A stretch of 64,000 bases of DNA, taken from the NCBI RefSeq assembly GCF_003937825.1, contig NZ_RSFW01000021.1:1-64000 (forward strand), in the 5' to 3' direction. The notes below the pieces were generated by a model that ran no database searches, was not told the origin of the DNA, and worked only from the letters and a program-made list of their open reading frames with translations. Source of the stretch: Mesobacillus subterraneus. Its GTDB lineage: Bacteria; Bacillota; Bacilli; Bacillales; Cytobacillaceae. The position numbers were made by a program, and so were the translations under genes. Positions 27,544 to 35,730 of this stretch are shown in pieces. Numbering within the stretch: the first letter of the stretch is position 1; each line of letters starts with the position of its first letter.

Positions 27544-28146
27544 CTTTCGTCTATATATGGTATTCCCCCTGTAAAAAGAACAAGCCTGCCAAAAGGTCTG
27601 TTTTTATCTGTCCTGTCAAGATTCTTATGTATTATTTAACCTCTCACATCCTGCGCAAACGTCAAATTGGGCTATTATACTAGAAAGTTAGAGTTTACGA
27701 TGAAAAGGCTTTTTGCGAATCCTGGTTCCTGCTATGGCTCAAATAAAAAAATCCTCCTAAAAAAAGATGGCGGATTTACCAAGCTGCAGCCTGAACTAAT
27801 TGCCTACTTCTTCTTTTTCAATCCGATCTTTTTGGCAACCCGACAATCATAGCATATTTGCCTTAGACTCGCGGCTTTGCGTCCTTACCTTTCGATAAGT
27901 TTGCCTTTTTCAGTTCTATTTCCAATATAAAACTTTAGGACTATCATTTCAACAAAATTCGCCAAATAGTTACAAATATAAGTCTATTCTCCTATATCTA
28001 ATAGGGTGGCTATAAAGTGGTCTTTCAAAAATTTTGATTTACGGATTGTTTTAACAATGTAATATCCTAGCAATCTTCATGTAAAATTCACTTGCTAGAA
28101 TAAAAAGAAGAAGCTTTATTACAGGCGAAATGGCAGGAGGATCCGT
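27544..28146. other. 600-bp intergenic stretch
   Basis: I see no credible gene. One ORF on the plus strand has no ribosome site and an unlikely composition. A weak hairpin with AAATCCTCC / GGCGGATTT lies near 27747-27778. The rest is AT-rich, and the last bases carry the GGAGG site of the next gene. Confidence 0.5.
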
Positions 28147-28491
28147 ATGGAACAGCATGTTAAAGTGTCGCTAGATAAGTGGAAAGCAGAGATTGAAGAA
28201 ATTTTGCATGAGATTGACGCGGAATATGAAGAGGTAAAAAACGAGCTGAAGGTCTATACATATAAATTCAATATTACGAAGCAGGTTGTCCAATCGACAG
28301 TTAATCCTGATCTGAACAGAAAGATCCGTGAATTGTACCATCAGCCTTTTGAAGAAAAGTTCAATGACCTGAAAGAGTATATCAAGGAGCTGGAAGAGAA
28401 GAAGCGAGTCTTCCAAATGTTCACTGATAAAATAGACAAGGTCACAGAAAAGGAAGAGCCTCCCCAACTGGCAGTCGCACAATCTGAATAA
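28147..28491 (+). CDS. coiled-coil protein, unknown
   Basis: This is a 114-aa acidic helical protein without membrane segment or signal. Heptad-like stretches are DKWKAEIEEILHEIDAEYEE and FEEKFNDLKEYIKELEEKK. GGCAGGAGG precedes the ATG and a strong terminator follows the stop, so it is very probably expressed. No family is recognised. Confidence 0.75.
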   Translation: MEQHVKVSLDKWKAEIEEILHEIDAEYEEVKNELKVYTYKFNITKQVVQSTVNPDLNRKIRELYHQPFEEKFNDLKEYIKELEEKKRVFQMFTDKIDKVTEKEEPPQLAVAQSE

Positions 28492-28494
28492 ATG

Positions 28495-28529
28495 AAAAGC
28501 CTGGCTGAATCTGATTCAGCCAGGCTTTT
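28495..28529. terminator. strong bidirectional terminator
   Basis: A perfect 17-bp stem, AAAAGCCTGGCTGAATC and its complement with a minimal loop, separates the coiled-coil gene from the convergent nadE. Confidence 0.92.
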
Positions 28530-28542
28530 ATCTGTGCCTTTA

Positions 28543-29364
28543 TTATTTTTTCCACCATGAATCAAACATCGATGCTGGTACATGGCGTTTGTGTTCGGAG
28601 ACAAGGTAGCGTTTTTCGATCATGGCTGCATCTTCCTCGCCGATTTGCTTACCTTCAAGATAATCATCAATCGCCTCGTAGCTTACGCCAAGTTCGGTTT
28701 CATCAGCCTGTAGCGGTTTTTCATCCAGCAGGTCGGCTGTCGGCTCTTTAAGATACAATCTTTCTTCAGCGTTCAAGGCCTTGAGCAGTTCTCTTCCCTG
28801 CCGCTTGTTCAGTCCTGATAACGGCAATAAATCGGCACCTCCGTCACCGAATTTTGTAAAGAATCCAGTAACCGCTTCTGCGGCATGGTCCGTTCCGATT
28901 ACCAGCAATCCTTCCTGGCCTGCGATTGCATACTGTGTGATCATCCTCATCCTTGCCTTCGCATTTCCTTTATTAAAATCTGTCATCTTATCGCCAATTG
29001 CATCTTCAAATTGCGTATTGAACGTATCGACTGCTGGTTGGATGTTGAAGGTGATGGTTTTATCAGGCTTGATGAACTTAAGCGCGAGCTGCGCATCGTC
29101 TTCATCCTTTTGCACCGCATAAGGAAGCCTCACTGCCACGAATTTCGCTTCAGTGCCTTCCGCACGCAATTCTTCTGCCGCAAGCTGCGCGAGCCTGCCA
29201 GCAAGAGTCGAATCCTGCCCGCCGCTGATTCCCAGCACGAACCCTTTCGCATGTGAAGTCTTTAAGTATTCCTTTAAAAAATCAATGCGCTTGCGGACTT
29301 CCTCCTGGGCATTAATCTCAGGACGGACATTCAGCGCTTCAATAATCTGTTTTTGCAAGCTCAT
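28543..29364 (-). CDS. nadE: ammonia-dependent NAD+ synthetase
   Basis: This 273-aa enzyme makes NAD+ from deamido-NAD with ATP and ammonia. The N-type ATP pyrophosphatase loop [17 protein letters not shown] is clear. [20 protein letters not shown] and the [19 protein letters not shown] loop are family hallmarks. The size is that of the NH3-dependent form without a glutaminase domain. AGGAGG precedes the ATG. It is monocistronic, with a shared terminator. Confidence 0.96.
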   Translation of the reverse strand: MSLQKQIIEALNVRPEINAQEEVRKRIDFLKEYLKTSHAKGFVLGISGGQDSTLAGRLAQLAAEELRAEGTEAKFVAVRLPYAVQKDEDDAQLALKFIKPDKTITFNIQPAVDTFNTQFEDAIGDKMTDFNKGNAKARMRMITQYAIAGQEGLLVIGTDHAAEAVTGFFTKFGDGGADLLPLSGLNKRQGRELLKALNAEERLYLKEPTADLLDEKPLQADETELGVSYEAIDDYLEGKQIGEEDAAMIEKRYLVSEHKRHVPASMFDSWWKK

Positions 29365-29576
29365 ACTATACCTCCTATTTCACTGTAACCTATAATAAAT
29401 GAGCATATCCCTTCTATAGACCAAAGTCCAGATTTTGGTCAGAAAATATGACATTCCTTTATGCTATAACACTCATGTAATAGTTTTACCCAATACCCTG
29501 TTATTCGTAACATTTTGTCAGCGTGGAGTTTTTTGCTAGACTGTTACTAGTTAAGACATTCATTATTGGAGGCTTT

Positions 29577-30626
29577 ATGATGACAAAATTCCAGGGTTAT
29601 TTTGGTACCTATACAAAAGGCGACAGCGAGGGGATTTATTCTTTCACCCTTGATGCTGCGAACGGAAAGATTAGCGATGTGAGAGCCGCTGCCTCACTCG
29701 AAAATCCAACCTATCTTGCAATCAGTGAAGATAACCGCTTTCTTTATGCAGTGGCGAAGGAAGGGGCATCCGGAGGTGTGGCAGGGTTCACGATTTCTAG
29801 TTCAGGAGCTTTGTCCTGGATCAATTCAGAGTTGTCTCCTGGTGCCTCACCATGCCATGTCAGTGTGAACAGCGAAAACAGTCTGCTATTGTCGGCAAAT
29901 TATCATAAAGGCTCTGCAGATTCCTACCTGCTAGACCGGGAAAGCGGCAGGATTGAATCTGTATTATCCAGCGCTGTGCATGAAGGGTCTGGCCCAGATG
30001 AGAGACAGGAAAAGGCACATACCCACTATGCAGGGTTTACGCCTGATGGCAATTACGTTGCAGTCGTCGACCTGGGCATTGACCAGCTGATCACCTATTC
30101 ACTAGATAACGGCCAGCTGATCGAGCAAAGCGTATTGCATATCGCTCCTGGAAGCGGTCCAAGACATCTCGTCTTCCATCCGAACAATGAAATTGCTTAT
30201 TTGATGACCGAATTCAGTTCAGAGGTCCTTGTCTTGAAATACAATTCACAGGATGGAAGCTTCCAACAGGTTCAGGCTGTTTCCACGCTGCCAGCGGAGT
30301 TCACGGAAAATAACCAGGGAAGCGCGATCCATATCTCTTCCAATGGGAAATTTGTCTATGCCGCAAATCGCGGACATGACAGCATCGCCATTTTCAAAGT
30401 GGAGCCTGAAAGCTTCCTGCTGACTTTTGTCGAGCATACTTCAACAGAAGGAAACTGGCCGAGAGATTTTGTCCTTGATCCAAGTGAAAATTACTTAATC
30501 GCGACAAACCAGAACTCCAGCAATGCAGCCCTTTACTCGCGCGATGCTGAAACAGGCAAACTGACCCTGCTGCAAAGTGACGTGAAGGTGCCAGACCCAG
30601 TTTGCGTGAAGTTTTTGCATTACTAG
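29577..30626 (+). CDS. lactonase-family seven-bladed propeller (6-phosphogluconolactonase-like)
   Basis: This protein of about 349 aa is of the YkgB/Pgl lactonase family, in which B. subtilis YkgB has 6-phosphogluconolactonase activity. Repeating blades are seen: GIYSFTLDAANGKI, ENPTYLAISEDNRFLYAV, GSGPRHLVFHPN and NWPRDFVLDPSENYLIATNQ. GGAGGCTTT precedes two consecutive ATGs (29577 and 29580); either may be used. The longer frame to 29523 has no ribosome site. It is cytoplasmic and monocistronic. A pentose phosphate role is inferred from the family. Confidence 0.88.
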   Translation: MMTKFQGYFGTYTKGDSEGIYSFTLDAANGKISDVRAAASLENPTYLAISEDNRFLYAVAKEGASGGVAGFTISSSGALSWINSELSPGASPCHVSVNSENSLLLSANYHKGSADSYLLDRESGRIESVLSSAVHEGSGPDERQEKAHTHYAGFTPDGNYVAVVDLGIDQLITYSLDNGQLIEQSVLHIAPGSGPRHLVFHPNNEIAYLMTEFSSEVLVLKYNSQDGSFQQVQAVSTLPAEFTENNQGSAIHISSNGKFVYAANRGHDSIAIFKVEPESFLLTFVEHTSTEGNWPRDFVLDPSENYLIATNQNSSNAALYSRDAETGKLTLLQSDVKVPDPVCVKFLHY

Positions 30627-30637
30627 AAACAGAGGTA

Positions 30638-30695
30638 GAAACAGAGGGACGGTTCTCCTGTTTTTGGAAACAGAGGGGCGGTTCTCTTGTTTTTG
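30638..30695. repeat. two tandem GGGACGGTTCTCCTG-type repeats
   Basis: GAAACAGAGGGRCGGTTCTC followed by YTGTTTTTG occurs twice, at 30638 and 30667 (period 29 bp). The same phrase is found once at 12754-12775, there as half of a hairpin. Confidence 0.75.
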
Positions 30696-30716
30696 TATGA
30701 GTGGTTTGAATAGAGG

Positions 30717-30756
30717 GAAAGGGCAGGTGCAACCAGTGCACCTGCCCTTTTTTAGC
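30717..30756 (+). terminator. terminator of the lactonase gene
   Basis: A 13-bp stem AAGGGCAGGTGCA / TGCACCTGCCCTT with a short loop is followed by TTTTTT. Confidence 0.88.
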
Positions 30757-30781
30757 ATACTATTAGGCTAACGAAAACTCT

Positions 30782-31765
30782 TTATTTATCGCTCGGGAAG
30801 CGGACGCCCATCTGCCTTCTCGCTTCGTCCAGGATCTTTATCGTAATTCGTGAATTTTCCAGCGAGTTGTTCACTGATTCCTTTTTGCCTTGCTTAATTA
30901 GTTCAATAAATTCCTCAGCTTCATAAAACATATTATCGGTGATTTGATCCTGTGAAAGATCTTCTATTCTTCCATCACGGTAGATGATTTCCACTTTTTC
31001 AGGTGTGCTGATCTTATCAATCCGGATGTTGCCCTCTTCTCCATGGATTTCAGACGGCAGTGTGGAGTCGGTGATTTTCGAGAACATAATGACCGCGTCT
31101 ATCTCATCATATTTCAGCAGCACGCTTCCTTCCCCGTCCACACCTGAATCAAGTACATAGCCGTTCGCCTGGACCGATTTCGGCTCTCCGAACAGGACCA
31201 CAAGGGGATAGATACAATATATGCCGATATCCATCAATGAACCTGCTGAATATTCCGGATTGAACGCATTCAGCACAGTCCCCTCCTTGTATTTATCATA
31301 GCGGGAGGAATACTGGCAGTAGCTGGCGAAATACCTTCTGACTGTCCCGATTTTATGTATGTTTTCCTGAACCGCCCTGAAATTTGGCATCAAAGTCGAT
31401 TTCAACGCCTCCATTAAGACAACGTCATTTTCTTTCGCAATCTTGACCATTTCCGCAAGCTCATCGCTATTGGAAGCAATCGCCTTTTCGCACAGCACAT
31501 GCTTGCCATTTTCCATAAATGTTATCGCCTGGGCAGCATGCAATGAATTCGGGCTCGCGATATAGACAGCATCAATCACATCGCTTGCCGCCATCTCTTC
31601 CATGCTGGTAAAAACATCATTCGCACCATACTTAGCTGCGAACTCAGCTGCGCGCTCTTCTGTGCGTGAGTATACTGCCGTCAGCTGGAAATCCTCATGC
31701 TGGCTGGCACCTTTTAGAAATGCTTCTGTAATCCAGTTCGTACCTACAACTCCGAAACGTACCAT
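30782..31765 (-). CDS. Gfo/Idh/MocA-family NAD(P)-dependent oxidoreductase
   Basis: This is a 327-aa sugar or inositol dehydrogenase-like enzyme. The Rossmann start is MVRFGVVGTNWITEAFLKG. YIASPNSLHAAQAITFMENGKHVLCEKAIA contains the conserved EK dyad, and the second domain contains SAGSLMDIGIYCIYPL. The start is set at 31765 because AAAGG lies nine bases upstream. The substrate cannot be predicted. It is monocistronic and downstream of nothing related. Confidence 0.88.
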   Translation of the reverse strand: MVRFGVVGTNWITEAFLKGASQHEDFQLTAVYSRTEERAAEFAAKYGANDVFTSMEEMAASDVIDAVYIASPNSLHAAQAITFMENGKHVLCEKAIASNSDELAEMVKIAKENDVVLMEALKSTLMPNFRAVQENIHKIGTVRRYFASYCQYSSRYDKYKEGTVLNAFNPEYSAGSLMDIGIYCIYPLVVLFGEPKSVQANGYVLDSGVDGEGSVLLKYDEIDAVIMFSKITDSTLPSEIHGEEGNIRIDKISTPEKVEIIYRDGRIEDLSQDQITDNMFYEAEEFIELIKQGKKESVNNSLENSRITIKILDEARRQMGVRFPSDK

Positions 31766-31799
31766 AAAGTCCATCCTTTCGTGAAAAAACCTTCAAATA

Positions 31800-31828
31800 G
31801 GAAAAGCTGGAGGCAATGCCTGCAGCTT
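31800..31828 (-). terminator. terminator of the two-component operon
   Basis: The stem AAGCTG-g-AGGCA / TGCCT-g-CAGCTT is followed on the minus strand by TTCCTATTTG; the T run is short. Confidence 0.55.
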
Positions 31829-31839
31829 GTCTTTATATC

Positions 31840-33246
31840 TTATCGAAATGGCAGCTCAATCACAAACTTAGTCCCTCGTCCCTGTTCACTTTCCACCTGG
31901 ATTTTCCCATCATGCATCTGGACCAGCTGTTTGACAATCGATAGCCCCAAGCCAAACTCTCCGAATGGATTGCTCGTCCTCGAGAGATCGGCTTTGTAAA
32001 AGCGATCCCAGATTTTCTCGATTTCTGATGGTTCAATTCCAATTCCAGTATCCTCAATTTCAATGACAGTCATGTTTCCGTCCATCCTGCCGCGGAGCCG
32101 TATTGTCCCGTTCTCGGTAAACTGGATGCTGTTCTTCGTGATATTGATGAGAATCTGAACGAGACGGTCATAATCAGCATGTACCACGGCGGAAGGTTCT
32201 GCGTCTACCTCGATTGTGTTCCCTCGCTCTTCAGCCTGCATTTCCAGCTGTTCCTGGATGACCTCCAGTACTTCAATGAGTTCAATATCTTCTTTAAAAA
32301 GTTGAACCTGATTAGAACGGATTTTATCATAATCAAGATTCTCATTCACAAGTCTGATCAGGCGCTTTGTTTCCTGGCTGACCAGCTGGATCCCGCGCTC
32401 TTTTTCCGCCTCCGGAATCATATCATTCTTCAGGCCTTCAATCATCCCGCTGATCGTCGTGAGCGGCGTGCGCAATTCATGAGACACATCGGACATGAAC
32501 TGTCGGCGGCGGTGCTCAAGCCTTTCAATTTCAGACTTCGATTCATTCAGCCGGCCAACCATGCTGTTAAAATCGTTCGCCAATTCGCCGATTTCATCAA
32601 AATCAGAGGACGGGACTTTTACCGTGTAATCCCCTGCTGAAACCATTGATGTCGCCTCCTGCAGCTTCTTGATCCTGTTTACATGGATGCGGGACAGCAG
32701 CCAGCTCAGCAGGAACGAAACAGCAAGCGCAATCAGGACGGTGTAAAACAGATACTTGTTGATTTCAGCAATCATCTCGCGCGCTCCGCCAATTGGCGAA
32801 GTGAGCAGGATGCCGCCGATAAAGCGGCCCTGCTCAAGATAAGGAAGGGCCACCAGGGTTACGGCCCTGTCATAGCGCTCCAGGTCATACTTCATGACGA
32901 TGGGCTCGCCGTTCGTAAGCTTTCGCCATTCCTTCTCCGTAAATTCAATCGCCGGGCCCCTCCAGCGGATTGGATTCAGCAGCTGAATGTTTTCATCAAA
33001 CACACTGAACTGGATGTCACGGCCAAACAGGACACGCGCATATTGGTTGATCACCTGATCCGGTCGTTCGCTTCCCCGGTCGAGATCCCGAAGGATATTA
33101 TCTCCATACGAAATAAGCTCCTCGGTCTTGTTTTCATAAACAAGATTCTCTACATATTGGGTGAATATGAGGCTCAGAACCAGGAAAGCAACAATGATGA
33201 TGCTGATATGGCTGATGAACTGCTGGTATATATATTTAACCTTCAT
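31840..33246 (-). CDS. membrane sensor histidine kinase
   Basis: This is an EnvZ/PhoR-type kinase of about 468 aa. The first helix (residues 8-30) and second (about 165-185, YTVLIALAVSFLLSWLLS) flank an extracellular sensor of about 130 aa. Then come HAMP, HisKA with phospho-His in MSDVSHELRTPLTTISG, and HATPase_c with NITKNSIQFT, DTGIGI and GLGLSIV. The start MKVKYIYQQ (33246) overlaps the end of the regulator gene by 11 bp and has GGTGG upstream. The stimulus is unknown. It could belong to the CssS-like group given secretion genes elsewhere, but no evidence ties it. Confidence 0.9.
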   Translation of the reverse strand: MKVKYIYQQFISHISIIIVAFLVLSLIFTQYVENLVYENKTEELISYGDNILRDLDRGSERPDQVINQYARVLFGRDIQFSVFDENIQLLNPIRWRGPAIEFTEKEWRKLTNGEPIVMKYDLERYDRAVTLVALPYLEQGRFIGGILLTSPIGGAREMIAEINKYLFYTVLIALAVSFLLSWLLSRIHVNRIKKLQEATSMVSAGDYTVKVPSSDFDEIGELANDFNSMVGRLNESKSEIERLEHRRRQFMSDVSHELRTPLTTISGMIEGLKNDMIPEAEKERGIQLVSQETKRLIRLVNENLDYDKIRSNQVQLFKEDIELIEVLEVIQEQLEMQAEERGNTIEVDAEPSAVVHADYDRLVQILINITKNSIQFTENGTIRLRGRMDGNMTVIEIEDTGIGIEPSEIEKIWDRFYKADLSRTSNPFGEFGLGLSIVKQLVQMHDGKIQVESEQGRGTKFVIELPFR

Positions 33247-33934
33247 GCCCATCCACCGATTCATCAAACTTGTAGCCTACTCCCCAAACCGTATGGAATA
33301 ATGGCTTCTCAGCCGTGCCAAGCTTTTTCCGTAAGCGCTTGATATGCACATCCACTGTCCGCTCATCTCCGTAATATTGGTATCCCCATACTCGTTCAAG
33401 CAGCTGCTCCCTCGTAAAAACCTGCCGAGGGTGCTGGGCAAAAAACAGGAGCAGATCAAATTCCTTCGGCGTCAGGTTCGTGACAGGCACTCCATCGAAC
33501 AGCACTTCACGGGTTTCCTTATTGATTTTAAGAAAGCTTGTCCCAATACCCGCGCTCTCCTCCGGCTTCTGTTTCTGGTAGCGGCGGGCCACAGCCTTGA
33601 TCCTGGCCATTAACGCAAGAGGGCTGAAAGGCTTGGTCACATAATCATCCGCGCCCATTTCCAGTCCAAGCACCTGATCCGACTCACTGTCCTTCGCCGT
33701 CAGCATGATGATCGGCACATCACTTCCCTCCTGGCGAATCTTCCTGCACAGTGTGACTCCATCCATACCAGGAAGCATCCAATCGACAATCAACAAATCC
33801 CAGCTGCCATGCTTAAAAGCACTGTAGCCTTTCAGACCATCATGGACGAACTCCCCTTCAATCCCCTCTTTTAAAAAGAACATCTCAATCATCGCACAGA
33901 CACTCTTATTATCCTCAATGACCAAAATTCTCAC
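33236..33934 (-). CDS. OmpR-family response regulator
   Basis: This 232-aa protein has a receiver domain with VIEDNK, phospho-acceptor Asp in LLIVDWMLPGMDG, Thr in IIMLTAKD and Lys in VTKPFSPLALMARI. A winged-helix trans_reg_C domain follows (LTPKEFDLLLFFAQHPRQV, VWGYQYYGDERTVDVHIKRL, GVGYKF). The start is GTG at 33934, preceded by AGAGGGGATTACC; the longer frame adds improbable residues. It is translationally coupled to the kinase. Confidence 0.92.
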   Translation of the reverse strand: MRILVIEDNKSVCAMIEMFFLKEGIEGEFVHDGLKGYSAFKHGSWDLLIVDWMLPGMDGVTLCRKIRQEGSDVPIIMLTAKDSESDQVLGLEMGADDYVTKPFSPLALMARIKAVARRYQKQKPEESAGIGTSFLKINKETREVLFDGVPVTNLTPKEFDLLLFFAQHPRQVFTREQLLERVWGYQYYGDERTVDVHIKRLRKKLGTAEKPLFHTVWGVGYKFDESVDGHEG

Positions 33935-34205
33935 GGTAATCCCCTCTAATCCGATATCTGTTATATATAAAATAAAGCTCCACTGGAAGAGAATCAACTG
34001 ATTCGGCCATTGTTACAGATTAATTAAACATTTGGACATAGTTTGTTCATGATTTGAGGATCGGCTGGCTTGAAGCGATTGAAGCCCTTGCTTCTTATAT
34101 TCCTTAATCGGTGACTTATTTTCTCTCGAGCTGAAGCAACGATTTTTGTCCGAAGGGGCACCTGCTTCGGACATTTTACTGAGCTCTCTTTCTTGTAAAT
34201 GGGCA

Positions 34206-34529
34206 CCCATAGAGTCTATTGGTTACCTCTTTTCTCTCTTCCTCCCGAAACAGGACATCAATACCGCCTATTGGTTACCTCTTTTCTCTCTTCCTCCCGA
34301 AACAGGGCACCAATACCGTCTATTGGTTACCTCTTTTCTCTCTTTCTCCCAAAACAGGGCACCAATACCGTCTATTGGTTACCTCTTTTCTCTCTTTCTC
34401 CCGAAACAGGGCACCAATACCGTCTATTGGTTACCTCTTTTCTCTCTTTCTCCCGAAACAGGTCACCAATACCGTCTATTGGTTACCTCTTTTCTCTCAT
34501 TCTATCGAAACAGGGCGCCAATGATTGGG
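34206..34529. repeat. 52-bp tandem hairpin array, family C
   Basis: ATTGGTTACC begins at 34218, 34270, 34322, 34374, 34426 and 34478: an exact 52-bp period over six units. A unit reads GTTACCTCTTTTCTCTC, TTTCTCCC, AAAACAGGGCACCAAT, then ACCGTCTATTG. ACCAATA and TATTGGT form a 7-bp hairpin with loop CCGTC at each joint. Three overlapping ORFs cross the array in different frames, all as a by-product of the repeat. It lies upstream of the response regulator, in a divergent gap. Confidence 0.93.
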
Positions 34530-34877
34530 TTCCGATACCTATCTAAACGAAGAATCGTGTTTAAAGAAGTAGTTTTACTCTAATGTTTTAGTGAATCCAT
34601 CCTTCATGCGCTCACTGTGTCACTTTTTTCTTCGTTTGCAGTAGGCTCATCTCGACTTTTCAGGAGAGGGCCACTTAACACTTGGTCAAAACAGGCAATT
34701 TGAGATCAAGTTGCAATCTGTATTACCATCCTTGTCACTCTCTTTTCTTTCATAAAAACAAAAATATTCGCACCTCCAAAATATGCTATTTTTCTAGGGA
34801 GCTTGTCCACGCTGAATAAATTATGAAGAATAAACTATTTGTGTGATGTACTTCGATTTGAAAGGAGGGGATTTAAT
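34530..34877. other. intergenic stretch before the small paralogue pair
   Basis: There is no ORF with a ribosome site. The sequence becomes AT-rich. The promoter of the small Cys-rich genes presumably lies here, but I could not identify -35/-10 boxes with confidence. Confidence 0.4.
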
Positions 34878-35165
34878 TTGAGTGGAAAAGGAGCACCTCA
34901 ACAAAGCAAGTGCTGTATTGGTTGTATCGATCCTACACAGACAAATGAGGCTACAATAAATGTTAATCAATTCAATCTTGTTATGGTAGTCCGTGGTGAT
35001 GGTGGACTTGTACCCCAAAATTTTGATTTTGTAGGTAATAAATTTAATTTAGCAGTTGACGAAAATGGAGACCTTACAATAAATGGGCATAAAATGGAAG
35101 CCACTGATCTCGAAGATGGGGTAAAAATGTACGCATTTAAACACAAAGATGTAAAAACATCTTAA
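34878..35165 (+). CDS. small Cys-rich protein, unknown (paralogue 1)
   Basis: This is a 95-aa protein starting at TTG after a very strong AAGGAGGGG. It begins MSGKGAPQQSKCCIGCIDPT and continues with QTNEATINVNQF, LVMVVRGDGG, then a charged C-terminal half (FNLAVDENGDLTINGHKM). There is no signal peptide or membrane helix. The first 50 residues align with the protein encoded at 35207. Base composition is more AT-rich than neighbours. The family is not recognised; a spore-layer or cell-surface component is one guess, without evidence. Confidence 0.75.
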   Translation: MSGKGAPQQSKCCIGCIDPTQTNEATINVNQFNLVMVVRGDGGLVPQNFDFVGNKFNLAVDENGDLTINGHKMEATDLEDGVKMYAFKHKDVKTS

Positions 35166-35206
35166 AGACATGAATTAAAATTTCAAATTGGAAGGAGAGA
35201 AATTAA

Positions 35207-35371
35207 ATGAGTGGAAAAGGAGCACCCCAAAATGGCAGGTGCTGTATTGGTTGTATCAGTCCTACACAGTCAAATACAGCTTCAGTATCTGTTTCTCAGG
35301 CCAACTTTGCTACTGTATCTTGTGGAGACGATGCTGCTGCTGGAAACAATTATCCCAAGAAAAAATCCTAA
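35207..35371 (+). CDS. small Cys-rich protein, unknown (paralogue 2)
   Basis: This is a 54-aa protein with AAGGAGAG before the ATG. It starts MSGKGAPQNGRCCIGCISPT and ends GDDAAAGNNYPKKKS. It shares the MSGKGAPQ leader, the CCIGC motif, PTQxN and a GD-x-aa block with the upstream gene 41 bp away, but lacks the longer C-terminal half. The pair looks like a tandem duplication. No modifying enzyme or transporter gene is adjacent. Function is unknown. Confidence 0.72.
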   Translation: MSGKGAPQNGRCCIGCISPTQSNTASVSVSQANFATVSCGDDAAAGNNYPKKKS

Positions 35372-35410
35372 ATGATAGCCTATTATTTTGTGAAAAATAG
35401 AAGTGCATCC

Positions 35411-35441
35411 AAGAACAAACAGCCAGCCTGGAACCAGGTTG
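35411..35441 (+). terminator. terminator of the small paralogue pair
   Basis: The stem CCAGCCTGG / CCAGGTTGG (one G-T pair) is followed by TTATTTGTTTATT. The stretch from here to 35645 holds nothing else that I can support. Confidence 0.6.
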
Positions 35442-35645
35442 GTTATTTGTTTATTGTCATTCGTAGTCATCTTTAGGATTCAATTCTCTAGCTTTCAAAC
35501 TTTTGAAACTAAGACTATCCTTTTAAATTCCTACTACAAAGATTTTTTCGTTTCATTACACTTTTACTATCAGACTTTTTCCGATAACGATCTCTAGCTG
35601 TTCAGTTCACTTCTATCTGTTGATAGTTAACCGATTAATGTGAGG

Positions 35646-35676
35646 ATCAGAGCCATTAAAACTCTGATTCTTTTTG
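35646..35676 (+). terminator. terminator-like hairpin
   Basis: ATCAGAG and CTCTGAT form a stem with a 9-nt loop, followed by TCTTTTTG. It is oriented for the plus strand, about 270 bp after the last small gene. Confidence 0.55.
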
Positions 35677-35697
35677 TATCCTTAGAAAGCACAAGAA

Positions 35698-35723
35698 AGC
35701 CAGCTCCTGCTGCGGAGCTGGCT
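35698..35723 (-). terminator. terminator of the CstB-like gene
   Basis: A perfect 10-bp stem AGCCAGCTCC / GGAGCTGGCT with a 6-nt loop is followed on the minus strand by TTCTTGTG. Confidence 0.75.
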
Positions 35724-35730
35724 AAAACGA

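Noticed and set aside
27667-27852. 61-codon plus-strand ORF
   Set aside because: No ribosome site, Phe-rich run and a hairpin-like stretch within; not credible as a gene.
34146-34583. Three overlapping plus-strand ORFs with repeated YWLPLFSL-type blocks
   Set aside because: A by-product of the family C array, again with a 52-bp period and no ribosome site.
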